Made by a program: the position numbers and the translations under genes. Under the pieces are notes generated by a model, which was not told the origin of the DNA, searched no databases, and saw only the letters and a list, made by a program, of their open reading frames with translations. From Stutzerimonas chloritidismutans AW-1 (GTDB lineage: Bacteria > Pseudomonadota > Gammaproteobacteria > Pseudomonadales > Pseudomonadaceae), in assembly GCF_000495915.1 (NCBI RefSeq), contig NZ_AOFQ01000062.1:1-64000 (forward strand): DNA of 64,000 nt. The letters are read 5' to 3'. This document shows positions 56,579 through 64,000 of the stretch, one piece after another. The number at the start of each line of letters is the position of its first letter. The first letter of the stretch is position 1.

Positions 56579-57403
56579 CTACTTTTTCGAAGCCTTTGCC
56601 CGCTCTGACTGCTGGTTCTTCCAGACGGTCAGGTTGTGCGCCACCAGTTGCTCAGGCACACCGGCGGCGCGCAATTCTGTCATCTTCCGCGCCAGTTGTC
56701 CGCGCAGCCAGGGATCATTGCAGGCCGAGTCGTGCGAAATGGCCAGGTGCATATCCCGGCCTACCACTGGAGGTTCGAGACGCTGCACCTTGTCCAGCAG
56801 CCCCAATGCATCAGCCGCCGCGACTGCACTGTACCGCTCATGCAGCAAGTAGTCGCCATTGCCCGCCACGATCCGCTTCAGCCCCTGAGCGAGGTCGGCG
56901 ACCGGCTGCAATTGCAGGTGTTTTTTCGCGAAGGCGTCGAACTCGCTACCGAAGCGGCTGGTGCCAGCGATCAAGCCGGCGTGGCCTCCCAGATCTTCAC
57001 GGCTGGCATAGAAGAAGCCGGGCTCATTGCGTACCCAGGCGACGGTCTGCAATTGCAGGATGGCCGGGTGGACGAAATCCAGTTCTTCGAGTCGCTGCAC
57101 CGTCAGTGTCGCATCGGCCAGTACGTCGACCCGGCCACTGCGCACCTCTTCGAGCGCTTTGGTTCGGTCACCGGTGTAAAGCAGGTCCAGTTTCAGATCG
57201 AGCGAGTCGGCGATCTGCCCGAGCAGGTCCGCATTAGCCCCGATCAGACGCTTCGGGTTCTGCGGATCGCGCCAGAGAAAGGGAGGGTTGTCCGCTGCGC
57301 CAGTCGCCACCAGACGGTCGCACTTCCCCGCTGCCGCTGCCGTGAATGGCGTTGCCAACACCAGCGCGACCATGGCCAATTTCAACGGAAAAGCGAAACG
57401 CAT
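56579..57403 (-). CDS. Periplasmic solute-binding-like protein
   Basis: 274 residues from MRFAFPLKLAMVALVLATPF with a cleavable signal peptide. Family 3 solute-binding fold: ATGAADNPPFLWRDPQNPKR, IGANADLLGQIADSLDLKLD and VDVLADATLTVQRLEELDFV, as in amino-acid ABC receptors or sensor domains. No ABC permease is near, so it may act as an orphan receptor. It lies 8 bases before the DUF4398 gene. Confidence 0.85.
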   Translation of the reverse strand: MRFAFPLKLAMVALVLATPFTAAAAGKCDRLVATGAADNPPFLWRDPQNPKRLIGANADLLGQIADSLDLKLDLLYTGDRTKALEEVRSGRVDVLADATLTVQRLEELDFVHPAILQLQTVAWVRNEPGFFYASREDLGGHAGLIAGTSRFGSEFDAFAKKHLQLQPVADLAQGLKRIVAGNGDYLLHERYSAVAAADALGLLDKVQRLEPPVVGRDMHLAISHDSACNDPWLRGQLARKMTELRAAGVPEQLVAHNLTVWKNQQSERAKASKK

Positions 57404-57485
57404 GAAGATCCCCTTATTGCGCGAGTTAACTGATGCTGATCGAAGTTCGCCGATGGTACACCGACGAACCCGCCCATCGCCCATG

Positions 57486-57511
57486 AAAAAACCCGCTACA
57501 TGAGCGGGTTT
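57486..57511 (-). terminator. Terminator downstream of etfA
   Basis: AAACCCGCT, ACATG loop, AGCGGGTTT. The plus-strand A run becomes the U tract for transcripts from etfBA. It lies about 20 bases after the etfA stop. Confidence 0.88.
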
Positions 57512-57529
57512 CTTCAACAGCGATCAGCT

Positions 57530-58459
57530 TCAGACGAGCTTTTCCAGCTCCGGCACGATCTCGAACAGATCGCCCACCAGGCCGTAGTCGGCAACCTGGA
57601 AGATCGGCGCTTCCTCGTCCTTGTTGATCGCGACGATCACCTTGGAGTCCTTCATACCCGCCAGGTGCTGGATGGCGCCGGAGATACCCACCGCGATGTA
57701 CAGCTGCGGTGCAACGATCTTGCCGGTCTGTCCGACCTGCATGTCGTTGGGCACGAAGCCGGCATCGACAGCGGCACGGGAGGCACCAACAGCCGCGCCA
57801 AGCTTGTCGGCCAGCGAGTACAGGTGCTTGAAGTTCTCGCCGTTTTGCATGCCACGACCGCCGGAAACAACGATCTTGGCAGCGGTCAGCTCGGGACGAT
57901 CCGACTTGGCCAGCTCTTCGCCAACGAAAGTCGACTTGCCGGCATCGCCAGCGCCTGAGACCTGCTCGACCGCAGCCGAACCGCCGGTGGCATTCACGGC
58001 ATCGAAGCCGGTGGCACGCACGGTGATGACCTTGATGGCAGCGCTGGACTGCACGGTAGCGATGGCGTTACCGGCATAGATCGGGCGCTTGAAGGTATCG
58101 GCGCTTTCAACGGCGATGATCTCGGAGATCTGATCGACATCCAGTTGAGCAGCAACGCGCGGCAGGAAGTTCTTGCCGTTGGTGGTCGCCGCAGCCAGCA
58201 CGTGGCTGTAGTTCTTCGCCAGGTCGGCGATCAGCGGCGCGACGTTTTCCGGCAGCTGATTGGCGTAAGCCGCGTCGTCAGCGACCAGTACCTTGGCCAC
58301 GCCTTCGATCTGCGCGGCTGCTTCACCGATGGCACCGCAGCCACTGCCGGCTACCAGTACGTGGATGTCGCCACCGATGGCCTTGGCGGCGGCAACGGTG
58401 TTCAGGGTAGCGGCCGCGAGGACGGCATTATTGTGTTCAGCGATAACCAGGATAGTCAT
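57530..58459 (-). CDS. etfA: Electron transfer flavoprotein alpha subunit
   Basis: 309 residues. Binds FAD; C-terminal signature [20 protein letters not shown] and [20 protein letters not shown]. Takes electrons from acyl-CoA and other dehydrogenases with EtfB and passes them to ETF-QO. Its ATG follows directly on the etfB TAA with no spacer. Confidence 0.97.
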   Translation of the reverse strand: MTILVIAEHNNAVLAAATLNTVAAAKAIGGDIHVLVAGSGCGAIGEAAAQIEGVAKVLVADDAAYANQLPENVAPLIADLAKNYSHVLAAATTNGKNFLPRVAAQLDVDQISEIIAVESADTFKRPIYAGNAIATVQSSAAIKVITVRATGFDAVNATGGSAAVEQVSGAGDAGKSTFVGEELAKSDRPELTAAKIVVSGGRGMQNGENFKHLYSLADKLGAAVGASRAAVDAGFVPNDMQVGQTGKIVAPQLYIAVGISGAIQHLAGMKDSKVIVAINKDEEAPIFQVADYGLVGDLFEIVPELEKLV

Positions 58460-59209
58460 TTAGATTACCTTCGCCTCGTTCTTCAGTTTCTCGACCAGTT
58501 CAGCCACGGACTTGACCTTGATACCGGCGCTGCGGGCAGCCGGCGCTTCGACTTTCAGGGTCTTCACGGTAGACGTGGTGGTGACGCCCAGCGCATCTGG
58601 AGTCAGCGTTTCCAGCGGCTTCTTCTTGGACTTCATGATGTTCGGCAGCGACGCGTAGCGCGGCTCGTTCAGACGCAGGTCGGTGGTGACGATCGCCGGC
58701 AGGCTGAGCGCGACGGTCTGCAGGCCGCCGTCGATTTCGCGGGTCACGTTGACCTTGTCGCCAGCCACTTCCACCTTGGAGGCGAAGGTGCCTTGGGCAT
58801 AGCCAGTCAGTGCACCGAGCATCTGCCCGGTCTGGTTGTTGTCGCTGTCGATCGCCTGCTTGCCGAGAATGACCAGCTGCGGCTGCTCCTTGTCGACCAC
58901 GGCCTTGAGCAGCTTGGCGACCGCAAGGGAGTTCAGTTCGTCGTTGGACTCGACCAGCACGGCGCGGTCGGCGCCCAGCGCCAGCGCGGTGCGCAGCTGC
59001 TCCTGAGCAGCGGTCGGACCGATGGAGACGACAACGATTTCGCTCGCCACGCCCTTCTCTTTCAGGCGTACGGCTTCTTCCACGGCAATTTCGCAGAAGG
59101 GGTTCATCGACATCTTGACGTTGGCGAGGTCAACGCCCGAATTGTCCGCCTTGACGCGAACCTTGACGTTGTAATCGACCACTCGTTTGACAGCTACAAG
59201 AACCTTCAT
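58460..59209 (-). CDS. etfB: Electron transfer flavoprotein beta subunit
   Basis: 249 residues from ATG 59209 ([20 protein letters not shown]). Family motifs [25 protein letters not shown] and AMP-binding [20 protein letters not shown]. The open frame extends 70 codons up without likeness to EtfB, so the short start is used. First gene of etfBA. Confidence 0.97.
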   Translation of the reverse strand: MKVLVAVKRVVDYNVKVRVKADNSGVDLANVKMSMNPFCEIAVEEAVRLKEKGVASEIVVVSIGPTAAQEQLRTALALGADRAVLVESNDELNSLAVAKLLKAVVDKEQPQLVILGKQAIDSDNNQTGQMLGALTGYAQGTFASKVEVAGDKVNVTREIDGGLQTVALSLPAIVTTDLRLNEPRYASLPNIMKSKKKPLETLTPDALGVTTTSTVKTLKVEAPAARSAGIKVKSVAELVEKLKNEAKVI

Positions 59210-59412
59210 GGATTCCTCGTTACTCTCCGGTGAATAGAATTCCGCCGAGGCGAACCGAGCCTTGCTCGTGGCTTGGGTTTTGATAGCCGCTGCCCTGTTC
59301 GGCGAGTGCAAACCGTCCGTATCTTGACCGCAGGCCGCGGACGGGGTCAACAACGCATATGACCCGTCATAACGACGCGGTTCGGGCGATTCTAACAGGC
59401 TTCCAGAAAATT

Positions 59413-59426
59413 CAAACAAACGTTTG
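59413..59426. promoter_or_regulatory. Dyad operator of PsrA type
   Basis: CAAAC-AAAC-GTTTG, i.e. CAAAC-N4-GTTTG, within the perfect palindrome ACAAACGTTTGT. This is the form of operator bound by PsrA, the fatty-acid-sensing TetR repressor of pseudomonads. It ends three bases before the -35 of the ETF-QO promoter, a fit place for repression. Confidence 0.65.
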
Positions 59427-59428
59427 TA

Positions 59429-59457
59429 TTGGACCGATTCGAGCGTCTATATATAAT
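59429..59457 (+). promoter_or_regulatory. Sigma-70 promoter of ETF-QO
   Basis: TTGGAC, 17-base spacer, TATAAT. The -10 is perfect and the -35 good. Predicted start near 59464, about 75 bases before the ATG. Confidence 0.8.
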
Positions 59458-59539
59458 GCGCCGGCCCGGCTCGGTCAGGGACCGATCACAGCCCTCCACC
59501 ACTTATATAACAACCAAGCCCTGAGTAGGAGAAAGCCCA

Positions 59540-61195
59540 ATGGAACGCGAATACATGGAATTCGACGTTGTCATCGTCGGCGCCGGCCCTGCAGGCCTAT
59601 CCGCAGCCTGCCGCCTGAAGCAGAAAGCCGCCGACGCTGGTCAGGAAATCAGTGTATGCGTCGTTGAGAAAGGCTCCGAAGTAGGCGCCCATATTCTATC
59701 CGGCGCAGTCTTCGAGCCGCGCGCACTGAATGAGCTGTTCCCTGACTGGAAAGAGCTCGGCGCCCCGCTCAATACGCCGGTCAAGCGTGACGACATCTAC
59801 CTGCTCAAGACCGCCGAAGCCGCCAGCAAGCTGCCCAATGCACTGGTCCCCAAGACCATGCACAACGAAGGCAACTACATCATTTCCCTCGGCAACCTGT
59901 GCCGCTGGCTGGCCCAGCAGGCCGAGAACCTGGGTGTCGAGATCTACCCAGGCTTCGCCGCTCAGGAAGCGCTGATCGACGAGAACGGCATCGTGCGCGG
60001 TATCGTCACCGGTGACCTTGGCGTCGACCGCGAAGGCAATCCGAAGGAAGGCATGTACACGCCAGGCATGGAGCTGCGCGCCAAGTACACGCTGTTCGCC
60101 GAAGGCTGCCGTGGTCATATCGGCAAGCAGCTGATCAACCGCTTCCAGCTCAACGCCAACGTCGACCCGCAGCACTACGCCATCGGCATCAAGGAACTGT
60201 GGGACATCGACCCGGCCAAGCATGAGCAGGGACTGGTCGTGCACACTGCGGGCTGGCCGCTGAACGACGAAAACACTGGCGGTTCCTTCCTTTATCACCT
60301 GGAAAACAATCAGGTGGTCGTCGGCCTGATCGTCGACCTGTCGTACAGCAACCCGTATCTGTCGCCGTTCGACGAATTCCAGCGCTACAAGCACCATCCA
60401 GTGATCAAGCAGTACCTGGAAGGCGGCAAGCGCGTTTCCTATGGCGCACGTGCGATCGCCAAGGGCGGCATCAACTGCCTGCCGAAGATGGTATTCAACG
60501 GCGGCGCACTGATCGGCTGCGACGCCGGCACCCTGAACTTCGCCAAGATCAAGGGCAGCCACACGGCGATGAAGTCCGGCATGCTGGCGGCCGAAGCCGC
60601 TGCGGACGCACTGCTGGCCGGACGCGAAGGTGGCGACGAGCTGACCGCGTACGAAGAGGGCTTCAAGTCCAGCTGGCTGTACGACGAGCTATACAAGAGC
60701 CGCAACTTCGGCGCTGCCATTCACAAGTGGGGCGCAATCAAGGGCGGCGCGTTCAACTTCATCGATCAGAACATCTTCGGTGGCAAGATCCCCTTCACCC
60801 TGCACGACACCAAGCCGGACTACGCCTGCCTCAAGACGGCTGCAGAGTCGAAGAAAATCGACTACCCCAAGCCGGACGGCAAGCTGAGCTTCGACAAGCT
60901 CTCCTCGGTATTCCTCTCCAATACCAACCACGAGGAAGAGCAGCCGGTTCACTTGAAACTGACCGACCCGAGCATTCCGATCGAAAAGAACCTGCCGATG
61001 TACGACGAGCCGGCACAGCGTTACTGCCCGGCCGGCGTTTACGAGGTCGTGAGCAACGACGATGGCAGCAAGCGCTTCCAGATCAACGCGCAGAACTGCG
61101 TGCACTGCAAGACCTGCGACATCAAGGACCCGGCGCAGAACATCACCTGGGTCGCGCCCGAAGGTACCGGCGGGCCGAACTACCCCAACATGTAA
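59540..61195 (+). CDS. Electron transfer flavoprotein-ubiquinone oxidoreductase
   Basis: 551 residues, membrane-associated flavoprotein that passes electrons from ETF to ubiquinone. N-terminal FAD fold VIVGAGPAGLSAACRLKQKA, and C-terminal 4Fe-4S ligands in QNCVHCKTCDIKDP with a further Cys in YCPAGVYE. Full length. A rho-independent terminator follows. Confidence 0.96.
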   Translation: MEREYMEFDVVIVGAGPAGLSAACRLKQKAADAGQEISVCVVEKGSEVGAHILSGAVFEPRALNELFPDWKELGAPLNTPVKRDDIYLLKTAEAASKLPNALVPKTMHNEGNYIISLGNLCRWLAQQAENLGVEIYPGFAAQEALIDENGIVRGIVTGDLGVDREGNPKEGMYTPGMELRAKYTLFAEGCRGHIGKQLINRFQLNANVDPQHYAIGIKELWDIDPAKHEQGLVVHTAGWPLNDENTGGSFLYHLENNQVVVGLIVDLSYSNPYLSPFDEFQRYKHHPVIKQYLEGGKRVSYGARAIAKGGINCLPKMVFNGGALIGCDAGTLNFAKIKGSHTAMKSGMLAAEAAADALLAGREGGDELTAYEEGFKSSWLYDELYKSRNFGAAIHKWGAIKGGAFNFIDQNIFGGKIPFTLHDTKPDYACLKTAAESKKIDYPKPDGKLSFDKLSSVFLSNTNHEEEQPVHLKLTDPSIPIEKNLPMYDEPAQRYCPAGVYEVVSNDDGSKRFQINAQNCVHCKTCDIKDPAQNITWVAPEGTGGPNYPNM

Positions 61196-61202
61196 GACCA
61201 GC

Positions 61203-61230
61203 AAAAAAAGGCTCCCTCGGGAGCCTTTTT
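61203..61230. terminator. Terminator between ETF-QO and the DUF1285 gene
   Basis: AAAAAGGCTCC, a tight CTCG-type loop, GGAGCCTTTTT. Symmetric A and T runs suit both convergent genes. Confidence 0.9.
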
Positions 61231-61259
61231 CGATCATGGGTAACGAAACAGCCAGCGCA

Positions 61260-61829
61260 CTACTCAGCGGCGCCAATCGGGAAGAACGTCCCGCCACTCC
61301 ACACACCGAGGCAATCCTTGCCATCTACCTTGCCGGGCACCGCCAGCTCCACAAGCTCATAAAACACATTGCGATGGATCAGTGCCTCGAGGTTGGCGCG
61401 CACATGCACATATGGCGCCGGCTCCTGCGTTTGCGGATCGGTGACAACGCGCAAAGGGTGCTCTTCACCAGCCTCGACCTCGTCCTCGACATTGGTGATA
61501 AAGCGCAGGCTTTGCGTCTCACCCTCGCCACTGACTTCCAGCCGGACCGCAACGAAAGGCGCATCTTCGACCTGGATACCGACCTTCTCTACCGGTGTCA
61601 CCAGAAAGTAGTCGTCGCCGTCGCGGCGAATCACCGTGGAAAACAAACGCACCATTGCCGGCCGCCCGATCGGCGAACCCTGATAGTGCCAGGTCCCGTC
61701 GCGCGCGATGCGCATGTCCAGATCGCCACAGAACGGAGGGTTCCACAGATGCACCGGCGGCAACCCTTTCTTCTTCCCGCCAGCGGACAGCTGCGCAAGC
61801 AGATCCCCAGCCTTGCCTGTATCGGTCAT
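61260..61829 (-). CDS. DUF1285 family protein
   Basis: 189 residues from [20 protein letters not shown]. Recognised by [40 protein letters not shown] and [19 protein letters not shown], the DUF1285 pattern. Cytosolic, function unknown. A gene of this type follows ETF-QO in pseudomonads. The upstream open frame has no family match. Confidence 0.85.
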   Translation of the reverse strand: MTDTGKAGDLLAQLSAGGKKKGLPPVHLWNPPFCGDLDMRIARDGTWHYQGSPIGRPAMVRLFSTVIRRDGDDYFLVTPVEKVGIQVEDAPFVAVRLEVSGEGETQSLRFITNVEDEVEAGEEHPLRVVTDPQTQEPAPYVHVRANLEALIHRNVFYELVELAVPGKVDGKDCLGVWSGGTFFPIGAAE

Positions 61830-61884
61830 TCGGTCCTCCTCGATTGAATGAGGTAATCGCCTGTTCCCGATACTGCCACATCGC

Positions 61885-62499
61885 TCAACGTGACAGGCCC
61901 AACAACCGACGAGCATAGTCCTGCAGCGGCGGACGCAAGAGTTGCTCCGGCTTTGCGTCGTAGATGCCGAGCACGCCGCCACGATTACGAATGCGAGCGG
62001 TATCGACCAGATAGCGAGTTCCGGTTTCCACCAGCATCAACTGCACCACGCCGGAATCGACACCAAGGCGATCCAGTGCGCGCTGATCGTTCAGCTCGTC
62101 GAAACTGCCGATGCGATCATCAGCCGCGGCAAACCGCAGATACAGCAGATAATGCGCGCCCATTGCCGACGCTTCGGCCATTGCCTCCTCGAGCCCGAGC
62201 GGGCCACGGGCTCGACGAACCATTGGGAAGTACTCGACAAACCCGCTGAAGGCCTCTTCGGCCACGACGTTCGGCCGCGGGTATGCGTCTCCGGGCGGCA
62301 CGAAATGTCCCTGCGCGATATAGATGAATGAGTCCGGCTGCAGGCGCCAGGAGTTGGAACGACGGGTCTCGCTGTGATCCAGAATTCCGGCATCGCGAAG
62401 GTGATAACGGGTACCCTCCGCCATGTCGCTGACCTTCATGCAGCCAGAAAGCATGAGCAATGCAAGCAAGCCAGGCACTGCCAGTAACAGAAATCGCAT
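61885..62499 (-). CDS. DUF4823 lipoprotein
   Basis: 204 residues from [20 protein letters not shown], with lipobox LLSGC. The mature domain has [20 protein letters not shown] and [20 protein letters not shown], a DUF4823 pattern. Function unknown. 55 bases upstream of the DUF1285 gene on the same strand. Confidence 0.85.
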   Translation of the reverse strand: MRFLLLAVPGLLALLMLSGCMKVSDMAEGTRYHLRDAGILDHSETRRSNSWRLQPDSFIYIAQGHFVPPGDAYPRPNVVAEEAFSGFVEYFPMVRRARGPLGLEEAMAEASAMGAHYLLYLRFAAADDRIGSFDELNDQRALDRLGVDSGVVQLMLVETGTRYLVDTARIRNRGGVLGIYDAKPEQLLRPPLQDYARRLLGLSR

Positions 62500-62629
62500 G
62501 GAACTCACCTCATAGGGCCGGCGACGAAAAACCGACGATTCGACAGCCAATGCAGCATCCACGCCACTTCCAGCACCGAGGCGAGCCGGTTCAGCTGGAT
62601 GCTCTCGACTCCCCGCTCGAACGAGGCGG

Positions 62630-63526
62630 CTAGAGCCCTCGCTGCCACTCCTGACGCAACGGAGCGTTACGCGGGTCCTCGATGGCCTTACGTACCCGAC
62701 GCAGCAGGCCCGGTTTATCGACACCCAAAATGCCCTTGAGCACCAGATAATTGGACGCGTGATCGCTGCGAAAAACCGTATCGGTCAGCTGCAGGTCCTC
62801 CAGCAACCACTCCAGCTCGCGAAACAGATCGGCCGGCACCAGCGGCTCGAAATCCTCGAAGGTTTGCCGAAAACGCGCTTCACCCTGCGGAAAACTGACC
62901 ACCAGCGTAGACAGAAACTCGGGCTGCGCTGCATTCATCAGCCGCGCCGAATTGCGTGCGTGCTGGCGACTCAGTTGGCGACCGCCAAGCCCGTTGAGAA
63001 TCATCACCGAGCGTGCGATGCCCGCCGCTCCCAGCTTATCCAGCGCGCTGAGCGTCGATTCGTAGGTCTCCCCCTTGTTGACCAGCGCCAGCACCTCATC
63101 GTCGCCGGACTCGGCGCCGACATAGGCCATGCCGAGCCCCGCATCCGCCAGTTCCTGCAGCTCGGCAACCGACTTCTTGCGCAGGTTGCGTGGCAGGCAA
63201 TAGCTCGAGACACGTTGAACTTCGGGCAGGCACTGGCGGATCTGTTCAAGGATTCTCAACAGCCGGTGGGTCGGCAACACCAAGGCGTCACCGTCGGCGA
63301 GGAATACGCGTTGCACGATCAACTGCTCGCCGCAACGACGGATCTCGTCGAGCACCTCCGCCTCATCGCGAGCACGAAACTTCTTCTGCGGCGCGGTATA
63401 CATCTCACAGAAGGTACAGCTGTTCCAGGAACAACCATTGGTCACCGGCAGGATCAGCGAATGCGCCTCGCTGGGCGGCCGAAATACCGGCTCGATGTAG
63501 CGGATGGGAAACTCGCTCGCGTTCAT
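62630..63526 (-). CDS. Radical SAM protein
   Basis: 298 residues from ATG 63526 (a GTG three codons earlier is possible). Cluster motif in VTNGCSWNSCTFCEMY has CX4CX2C spacing rather than the commoner CX3CX2C. SAM-binding GAESGDDEVL and radical SAM barrel strands are visible. Substrate unknown; the same family lies in this place in P. aeruginosa. Confidence 0.88.
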   Translation of the reverse strand: MNASEFPIRYIEPVFRPPSEAHSLILPVTNGCSWNSCTFCEMYTAPQKKFRARDEAEVLDEIRRCGEQLIVQRVFLADGDALVLPTHRLLRILEQIRQCLPEVQRVSSYCLPRNLRKKSVAELQELADAGLGMAYVGAESGDDEVLALVNKGETYESTLSALDKLGAAGIARSVMILNGLGGRQLSRQHARNSARLMNAAQPEFLSTLVVSFPQGEARFRQTFEDFEPLVPADLFRELEWLLEDLQLTDTVFRSDHASNYLVLKGILGVDKPGLLRRVRKAIEDPRNAPLRQEWQRGL

Positions 63527-63564
63527 TGCGTCCACGCCTGTTCGATCTTCACGCTGCCGCCGAT

Positions 63565-64000
63565 TCAGTCACGCTTGCGCTTGTTGCCCATGCGTACGCC
63601 GATATCCATGAGGAACTGGAAGAAGCCGTCCTGATCTTCCAGCACGTTGCTCCAGAACGGCGAGTGGTACAGCGCCACCGCACCATGCACCAGCGCCCAG
63701 GCGGCGCAATAGTGGAAATACGGCGGCACGTCTTCCAGCTTGCCTTCGGCAATACGGCCTTTGATCAACTGGGTCAGATGTTCGAAGTTGGAGGCGCGGA
63801 TGCTGTGCAGCTGCTCGACCATTTCCGGCACCTGATTGCCCTTGACCACTTTCTCCTCGAGGCGGTCGAACAGCCGATAGCGCTGCGGGTCGCGCATGCG
63901 GAACTCGAAGTAGGCGCGCGAAAGCGCTTCCTTGTCGCGGTCCAGGTCGGGAGAGTGGAGGATCTGGTTCAGGTCGCGCTCGTAGTCCAGCATCAGCCGC
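63565..64000 (-). CDS. TetR-family regulator, C-terminal part (5' end beyond window)
   Basis: The visible 145 residues are helical and lack the DNA-binding head: LMLDYERDLNQILHSPDLDR, then FHYCAAWALVHGAVALYHSP and MDIGVRMGNKRKRD. The frame is open to the window edge. The fold and place fit a TetR ligand-binding domain. It does not resemble the PsrA C-terminus. Confidence 0.75.
   Translation of the reverse strand, partial: RLMLDYERDLNQILHSPDLDRDKEALSRAYFEFRMRDPQRYRLFDRLEEKVVKGNQVPEMVEQLHSIRASNFEHLTQLIKGRIAEGKLEDVPPYFHYCAAWALVHGAVALYHSPFWSNVLEDQDGFFQFLMDIGVRMGNKRKRD

Larger units (their letters stand above)
59210..59539. other. Divergent regulatory region between etfB and ETF-QO
   Basis: 330 bases without a gene, serving both divergent units. 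It holds a perfect dyad operator at 59413-59427 and a strong sigma-70 promoter at 59429-59457 for ETF-QO, described separately. An etfB promoter is expected on the other strand but I could not place one firmly. Confidence 0.7.

Noticed and set aside
59210..59419. 70-residue N-terminal extension of EtfB
   Set aside because: EtfB proteins start with MKVLVAVKR; the extension overlaps the regulatory region and the dyad operator.
63565..64000. Cut TetR gene as the PsrA that would bind the etf dyad
   Set aside because: The visible C-terminal half does not resemble PsrA, and psrA usually lies elsewhere.

Overview
The window is a high-GC gammaproteobacterial chromosome segment of the Pseudomonas type, most likely the Pseudomonas stutzeri (Stutzerimonas) group. 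The evidence is FleQ/FleS/FleR with FlhF/FleN control of a polar flagellum, a MotC/MotD stator, ParC/ParP chemotaxis-array proteins, a complete ccmABCDEFGHI set, and the etfBA/ETF-QO neighbourhood seen in pseudomonads. Gene density is high, most of the flagellar block is on the minus strand, and no insertion sequence, phage, CRISPR array or structural RNA gene was seen.

Layout. 1-656: thiopurine methyltransferase, cut by the window edge. 718-5601: fleR, fleS, fleQ and a small FliT-like gene with its own sigma-28 promoter. 5752-13197: a lipoprotein and the cytochrome c maturation operon. 13322-15180 (+): a FliK-like protein and a stand-alone FlhB C-terminal domain. 15161-29816 (-): rhodanese, DUF2802, cheW, parP, parC, motD, motC, cheB, cheA, cheZ, cheY, fliA, fleN, flhF, flhA. 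30038-30559 (+): a periplasmic Cu/Zn superoxide dismutase. 30603-46056 (-): flhB (frameshifted), fliR, Q, P, O, N, M, L, K, then an hptB-hsbR-hsbA regulatory module, then fliJ, I, H, G, F, E. 46312-64000: benE, two oxidoreductases, pyrF, a GGDEF/EAL protein, a MocR regulator, three envelope proteins, etfA, etfB and ETF-QO, a DUF1285 protein, a lipoprotein, a radical SAM protein and a cut TetR regulator.

How the genes work together. FleQ with sigma-54 is expected to switch on fleSR and the structural operons. Five sites with the exact GG-N10-GC spacing of sigma-54 promoters lie upstream of fleS, flhA, fliL, fliK and fliE. FliA then drives late genes, and one textbook FliA site precedes the FliT-like gene. 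FlhF and FleN set flagellar place and number, ParC/ParP position the chemosensory array, and HptB-HsbR-HsbA links surface or biofilm signals to the flagellar sigma circuit.

Points that stand out. flhB carries a one-base insertion that breaks its frame. fleQSR lies about 40 kb from fliE instead of next to it. CheA lacks a visible P2 domain and instead has a linker with three near-identical acidic/hydrophobic motifs resembling the CheY-docking ends of FliM and CheZ. A perfect CAAAC-N4-GTTTG dyad of PsrA type sits at the ETF-QO promoter.
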